Source: Syntrophorhabdaceae bacterium PtaU1.Bin034
GTDB taxonomy: Bacteria; Desulfobacterota_G; Syntrophorhabdia; Syntrophorhabdales; WCHB1-27
Length of the DNA: 64,000 nucleotides
Direction: 5' to 3'
Assembly: GCA_002067405.1 (NCBI GenBank)
Contig: MVRP01000004.1
Coordinates: forward strand, 18,020-82,019
In this document: positions 60,190 to 64,000 of the stretch, in pieces
Layout: each line of letters starts with the position of its first letter
How positions within the stretch are numbered: the stretch's first letter is position 1
Notes under the pieces: model-generated
Databases searched by the model: none
What the model saw: only the letters and a program-made list of their open reading frames with translations
Told to the model about the DNA's origin: nothing
Position numbers and translations under genes: made by a program

Positions 60190-63100
60190 TTACTCCACCG
60201 CAAAATAGAACTGGAGGTCCGTATCGGTCCGGGAGGTTCCCCACCCCGAACCATTCGTGTACTCGAAATAACCGTCCGCGAAATTGCCCTCGGTCAACCC
60301 ATAGGCATCACCTTTTTGCATGGGGAAAGTAGTAAAAGAACCGGAGGAAGCGCTGAGAATGAGACGATAGGCCTGGCCGTTCGAGAGTGTCCGGTTTTGT
60401 GTGAGATTGTATGTCACCCACTGCATGTTACCGCCTGTGGATATGCCCGAAACGTTACCCTGTTCCACGAGCGTGCCGTCCGCCCTCTCCAGACGGAAGG
60501 TAAGGGTTCCGCTGCCGTTTACCCGCGCCGATACCGCGGAGACGACCCGGGCGCCGCCGGCAACGGTAAAGCGCTCGCGCACCCGGTTTGCACCGGAGAT
60601 GCTTTTTGTCATGGAACTGATGAGCGCATTGACGTAGCCGACTCCCCACATGGTCCCGTTCGTATAGTGGGCGTTGTATATGGGCGTGCCTGCGTATCTG
60701 ACCGCCAGAGGGTTGCTTTCTCCCCACTGAACGAGGCTCGCGAAATCGAGGTCGCTGAACCTCGGCTGCATGCCCGGCGTTTCGGAGGCGTTCCAGAGCA
60801 CGACGAGAGAGCACCAGTTAGTGGCCGGATTCGGATGGGTGTTCCGGAAAACCAGATGGTAGATGCGGCCGGCAGTCACCTGGATGGGCGTGCTGAGGTT
60901 GTACCAGTAAGGGGAGTCGTTGCTCCGGGCATACTGATTTACGGCAGTTGCGAGTGGAGGGCCCGACGAGGGAAGATGGTCCGTCGACCCGTCGTCATTC
61001 CGTACCGCCATCGTGATGATCCCGCCGTCACCTGCACCGCCGTCTGTATTGTGATAAACCAAAAACTTGTCTATGGTCCCTGTATGCGGCGCCCGGAAGC
61101 GGTAGCTCACGACGGGCATGTCTGCGCCGTATCGTCCGATTGCCACACTATCCGTGCCGTCCGCGTTGAGCCCGCTGCCGTAGGTATCCTTCCTCACCGC
61201 CAGGCTCACCGGCCGTGTCGTACTGATAGTGCCGGCCGTGAAGGTCACCGTATCACCATAGTCGCCCGCCGCCAGGCCGTTGGCATTCGCGTTGATCGCA
61301 ACGGTCACGTTCGTGCTCGCCCCCGCCGCCAGGGTGCCTCCCGTGGGTGAGAGGTCCACCCAGTTCCGGGTCTTGGACGCACTCCAGGTAATCTGGCTTG
61401 CAGTGGTATTCTGCACCGCATAGCCCTGGCTCGATGGGTTGAAAGGCCCGCCCTCGTAGCCGGTAACGGTAAAGGTGGCGGGAGTTACGGCAAGAGGGCT
61501 GTGGGATTCTACGGTGAAATAGGACTGAAGGTCTGTATCTGTCCGCGATGTCTCCCACCCCGAACCGCCGGTATACTCGAAATAGCCGCCGGGGAAATCA
61601 CCCGCAGGCAGACCGTAGGCGTCGCCTTTTTGCATGGGGAAGGTAGTGAAGGAGCCTGAAGGGGCACTGAGCACCAGGTGATAAGCCTGCCCGTTGAGGA
61701 GTTGCCGGTTCGTGGTCAAGTTGTAGGTGACCCACTGCATGGCCCCGCCGGTGGAAACACCCGCGACGTTTCCTTCTTCGATAAGGGTGCCGTTGCCCGT
61801 CTCAAGACTGAAGTGAAGCGTTCCGCTGCCGTTCACACGGGCCGATATGCCGGAGACGACCCAGTCTCCGCCGGTGACCGCAAAGCGCTGACGTACCTGA
61901 CTTGAACCTGAAACAGTCCTTGTCATGGAACTGATAGGCACATCGATGTAGCCCACGCCCCACATCCTTCCGTCCGTGTAGTGGGCGTTGTAGACCGGGG
62001 TACTAGAATACCTCACCTCCCAGGGGTTTTCCGCCCCATACTGTAAGAGGCAGGCGAAATCGACGTCGCTGAACCGCGGCTGCATGTTCTCGGTATCCGA
62101 GACATTCCAGATAGTGTGCAGGGAACACCAGTTGTTCGTCGGGTCGGGATGGGTGTTCGTGAAGACCAGGTGGTAGATGGTGCCTTCGGTGACCGAGAGC
62201 GGCGTATCAAGTACGTACGTGTATACCTGGCCGTTACTTATGGGCGATTGGTTGACCGCGCTTGCGAGACGGGTCGACGAAGGCACATGGTCACCTGATA
62301 CCTCGTCTGCCCGCACCTCCATGACGATAACCCCTCCCGTGCCCTCGGCATTACCGGTACCTATCGAATGATAGACGGCAAAGCTGTCTATGGTTCCCAT
62401 ATGGGGCGCACGGAAGCGATAGCTCACGACCGGCCAATCGGTTCCATACTTTCCGATTGCCACACTGTCAAGCGAGTCGGCGTTAATCCCACCGCCATAA
62501 ACGTCCTTTCTCACACTAAGATTCACGGACCGCGTGATAGAGCCGGTGCCGCCGGTGAAGGTAATCGTGTCGGAGTGAGAACCCGCTGCAAGGTTATTCG
62601 CATTGGCATTGATCGATACCGTTACCGTGGTGCTCGCTCCCGCCGCCAGCGACCCGCTTGTCGGTGACAGATCCACCCAGCCCTGGCCCTTGGCAGCAGT
62701 CCAATTCAAGGAGCCGGCGCCCATATTCTGTAAGGTATAGCTTGTGCTCGGGGGGCTGAACGGTCCGCCTTTGACCCCTGATGAGTCGAATCCTGCAGCG
62801 GGGGTTACCCTGAGATCGGGCAGAGGCGGAGGATTTACGGTCAGGTTGACGGATGCGCTCGTGCCGCCGCCCGGATCACCCACATTGTTAAAGGTAATGG
62901 CGGCGGGGTAGGTATTCGGAGATAAGGTGTTCGCATTACTGTTGATGGAGACGGTAACGGTCGTGCTTCCGGTGACGCTCCCTGAAGGGGGCGACAGGGT
63001 TGCCCACGACGGTACGCCGGAGGTGTTCCAGCTGGTGGTGCAACCTGAAGTGGTGAGGGTGTAGGTGAGGCTCGCCGGAGTGAAAGGCCCGCCCTGGTAT

Positions 63101-64000
63101 CCTGAGAAGCCCAGGCTGGAAGGGTTTATCGAGAGGGGACAGGGGGCAGGAGTAACCGTCAGGCTCACCGGCCTTGTGGTGTCCCCTATATGGTTCGTGG
63201 TGTTCGTGAAGGTGACGGTATCGGAATAGGAGCCCGCCCCGAGGCTGTTCGCGCTGCTGTTGATGGAGGCGGTCACCGTCCTGCTCGCACCGGCTGTCAG
63301 GGTCCCATTGGTTGGCGACAGGCTTACCCAGTTCTGACCCTTCGCAGCGGTCCAATTGATAGAGGTGCTGCCTGTATTCCGTAGTGTGTAGCTTATACTG
63401 GACGGACTGAAAGGGCCGCCCGTGTAACCCGAGGAGGCAAGTCCTGAACTTGGAGTGACCGTGAGCCCGGCGGGGAGAGGAATTACGGTGAGCCCAACGG
63501 ACCTGGTCGTGCTGCCGGTATTCCAGTTGAAGTTGACCGAATCCGAATAGGAGCCCGCCCCGAGGCTGTTCGCGCTGCTGTTGATGGAGACGGTCACTGT
63601 AGTGCTCGCACCGGGGGCAAGTGATCCGCTTGTGCCTGACAGGCTCACCCAGTTCTGCTGTTTTGCTGCGGTCCAGTCGCAACTCAATGTGCCGCTGTTT
63701 TGCAGGGTATAGCTCTGGCTCGAGGGGCTGAAGGGTCCTCCCACGTAGCCGGTAGAGATGAGCCCGGTATCAGGGGTTATGGAGAGGTTGCAAGCGGGGG
63801 GAGGGGTTCCAAGAGTGAAATAGAACTGGAGGTCCGAGGAAGCACTTTCATAGATCCAGCCCGATCCGGTGTTGTACTGGCTTCCCAACGGATCACTGTC
63901 AGTGAAGTAACCCGCGTTAAAACCGTACCCGTTACCCTTTTGCATGGCGAAGGTGGTGAACGAGCCTGAAGACGAGCGGAGCACGAGACGATAGGTCTGG
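60190..64000 (-). CDS. Very large exported multi-repeat protein (BACON-like domains), N-terminus beyond window
   Basis: The frame is open from the right edge to TAA at 60190 (about 1,270 codons visible), so the start lies outside. Repeats of about 100 residues, each starting 'L-x-V-T-P ... GY-x-GGPF-x-PSS-x-SYTLQN' and containing W-x-AAK-x-x-x-WV-x-LSP and GA-S-TTVTVSIN, occur at about 66-168, 173-278, 283-385, 389-491 and once more near 845-945. They resemble BACON/Ig-like extracellular repeats. A ~350-residue module (VAIGKYGTDWPVVSYRFRAP to SGSFTTFPMQKGDAYGL and DLQSYFTVE) occurs twice completely and a third time at the window edge. It is probably an exported surface protein binding carbohydrate or other polymers. 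No signal or catalytic site is visible here. Confidence 0.8.
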   Translation of the reverse strand, partial: QTYRLVLRSSSGSFTTFAMQKGNGYGFNAGYFTDSDPLGSQYNTGSGWIYESASSDLQFYFTLGTPPPACNLSITPDTGLISTGYVGGPFSPSSQSYTLQNSGTLSCDWTAAKQQNWVSLSGTSGSLAPGASTTVTVSINSSANSLGAGSYSDSVNFNWNTGSTTRSVGLTVIPLPAGLTVTPSSGLASSGYTGGPFSPSSISYTLRNTGSTSINWTAAKGQNWVSLSPTNGTLTAGASRTVTASINSSANSLGAGSYSDTVTFTNTTNHIGDTTRPVSLTVTPAPCPLSINPSSLGFSGYQGGPFTPASLTYTLTTSGCTTSWNTSGVPSWATLSPPSGSVTGSTTVTVSINSNANTLSPNTYPAAITFNNVGDPGGGTSASVNLTVNPPPLPDLRVTPAAGFDSSGVKGGPFSPPSTSYTLQNMGAGSLNWTAAKGQGWVDLSPTSGSLAAGASTTVTVSINANANNLAAGSHSDTITFTGGTGSITRSVNLSVRKDVYGGGINADSLDSVAIGKYGTDWPVVSYRFRAPHMGTIDSFAVYHSIGTGNAEGTGGVIVMEVRADEVSGDHVPSSTRLASAVNQSPISNGQVYTYVLDTPLSVTEGTIYHLVFTNTHPDPTNNWCSLHTIWNVSDTENMQPRFSDVDFACLLQYGAENPWEVRYSSTPVYNAHYTDGRMWGVGYIDVPISSMTRTVSGSSQVRQRFAVTGGDWVVSGISARVNGSGTLHFSLETGNGTLIEEGNVAGVSTGGAMQWVTYNLTTNRQLLNGQAYHLVLSAPSGSFTTFPMQKGDAYGLPAGDFPGGYFEYTGGSGWETSRTDTDLQSYFTVESHSPLAVTPATFTVTGYEGGPFNPSSQGYAVQNTTASQITWSASKTRNWVDLSPTGGTLAAGASTNVTVAINANANGLAAGDYGDTVTFTAGTISTTRPVSLAVRKDTYGSGLNADGTDSVAIGRYGADMPVVSYRFRAPHTGTIDKFLVYHNTDGGAGDGGIITMAVRNDDGSTDHLPSSGPPLATAVNQYARSNDSPYWYNLSTPIQVTAGRIYHLVFRNTHPNPATNWCSLVVLWNASETPGMQPRFSDLDFASLVQWGESNPLAVRYAGTPIYNAHYTNGTMWGVGYVNALISSMTKSISGANRVRERFTVAGGARVVSAVSARVNGSGTLTFRLERADGTLVEQGNVSGISTGGNMQWVTYNLTQNRTLSNGQAYRLILSASSGSFTTFPMQKGDAYGLTEGNFADGYFEYTNGSGWGTSRTDTDLQFYFAVE
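63224..63268. repeat. 45-bp exact direct repeat, copy A
   Basis: Identical to 63545-63589, offset by 321 bases (107 codons), inside adjacent BACON-like repeats of the large exported protein. Exact DNA identity, beyond protein similarity, indicates recent duplication or gene conversion. Confidence 0.85.
63545..63589. repeat. 45-bp exact direct repeat, copy B
   Basis: Second copy of the repeat at 63224-63268, in the next BACON-like unit. Confidence 0.85.

Noticed and set aside
60139..61350. 403-aa plus-strand frame
   Set aside because: Antisense to the large repeat protein; its Arg/His/Val-rich repeats mirror the repeats of the true gene.
62936..63682. Regularly spaced repeats considered as a CRISPR array
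   Set aside because: The repeat period is about 321 bases, units are in frame and encode protein domains, and there are no short unique spacers or cas genes.

Overview
This window reads as chromosomal DNA of a diderm (Gram-negative) bacterium. It carries an LptD outer-membrane LPS-assembly protein, an LpxH-like lipid A enzyme, dTDP-rhamnose genes and prepilin-type pseudopilins. The gene content (NfeD/slipin pair, DUF1844, DUF1015, a HisS with extra cysteine pairs, HDOD/GGDEF signalling, a PEP-synthase-like enzyme beside a 3-hydroxyacyl-CoA dehydrogenase) suggests an anaerobic deltaproteobacterial (Desulfobacterota) lineage, possibly a syntrophic degrader related to Syntrophorhabdus. That placement is inference from remembered families, not a computed phylogeny. 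No rRNA, CRISPR array, intact insertion sequence or complete prophage was seen.

Layout. 1-2.3 kb (minus): a PEP-utilising enzyme cut by the window edge, and a 3-hydroxybutyryl-CoA dehydrogenase. 2.6-4.8 kb (plus): prmA and purB, purB with a strong sigma-70-type promoter. 4.8-13.8 kb (minus): a tightly packed ten-gene run (alpha/beta hydrolase, ArsA/GET3-like ATPase, rsmD, coaD, NfeD protease, slipin, D-Ala-D-Ala carboxypeptidase, coaBC, HtrA protease, DUF1844) with several stop/start overlaps. 13.8-22.1 kb (plus): accD, folC, lptD, rfbA, rfbC, rfbB, rfbD, an lpxH-like gene and a small exported protein. 22.1-26.9 kb (minus): engB, epmA, hisS, serA. 27.2-31.8 kb (plus): a complete livKHMGF-type branched-chain amino acid ABC transporter. 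31.8-34.8 kb: tRNA-Ser(GGA), SRP RNA, dnaX, ybaB, recR. 34.9-38.5 kb: DedA, DUF1015, a tRNA methyltransferase-like gene and a polyprenyl synthase. 38.6-41.7 kb: a zinc-uptake operon zur-znuA-znuC-znuB with a 23-bp perfect palindrome over the zur promoter. 41.6-44.3 kb: rsmI, a lytic transglycosylase, pgsA, pncA. 44.5-47.9 kb: a small exported protein, a three-gene signalling unit (HD-GYP-like N-terminal domain, HDOD, receiver-GGDDF) and a PfkB sugar/nucleoside kinase.

From tRNA-Gln(CTG) at 48.7 kb to the right end the character changes. Genes are sparser, gaps are long, and broken genes are frequent. A four-gene pseudopilin operon has two members interrupted by in-frame stop codons. A single-base-shifted tail of an ABC ATPase precedes a shortened ABC-2 permease fused in frame to a complete penicillin-binding protein 2. 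An orphan tail of a Y-family DNA polymerase lies at 59.8 kb. Intact genes here are a small lipoprotein, an MscS channel, a Crp/Fnr regulator, a DUF3943 protein and, at the right edge, a very large exported protein built of BACON-like repeats and a duplicated ~350-residue module that runs out of the window.

The most interesting candidates are the doubly interrupted pseudopilin operon, the permease-PBP2 fusion, the GET3-like ATPase with a CxxH in place of CxxC, and the beta-helix-like QNS-repeat protein that ends the pilin operon. I did not find a clearly new multi-gene defence or metabolic system.
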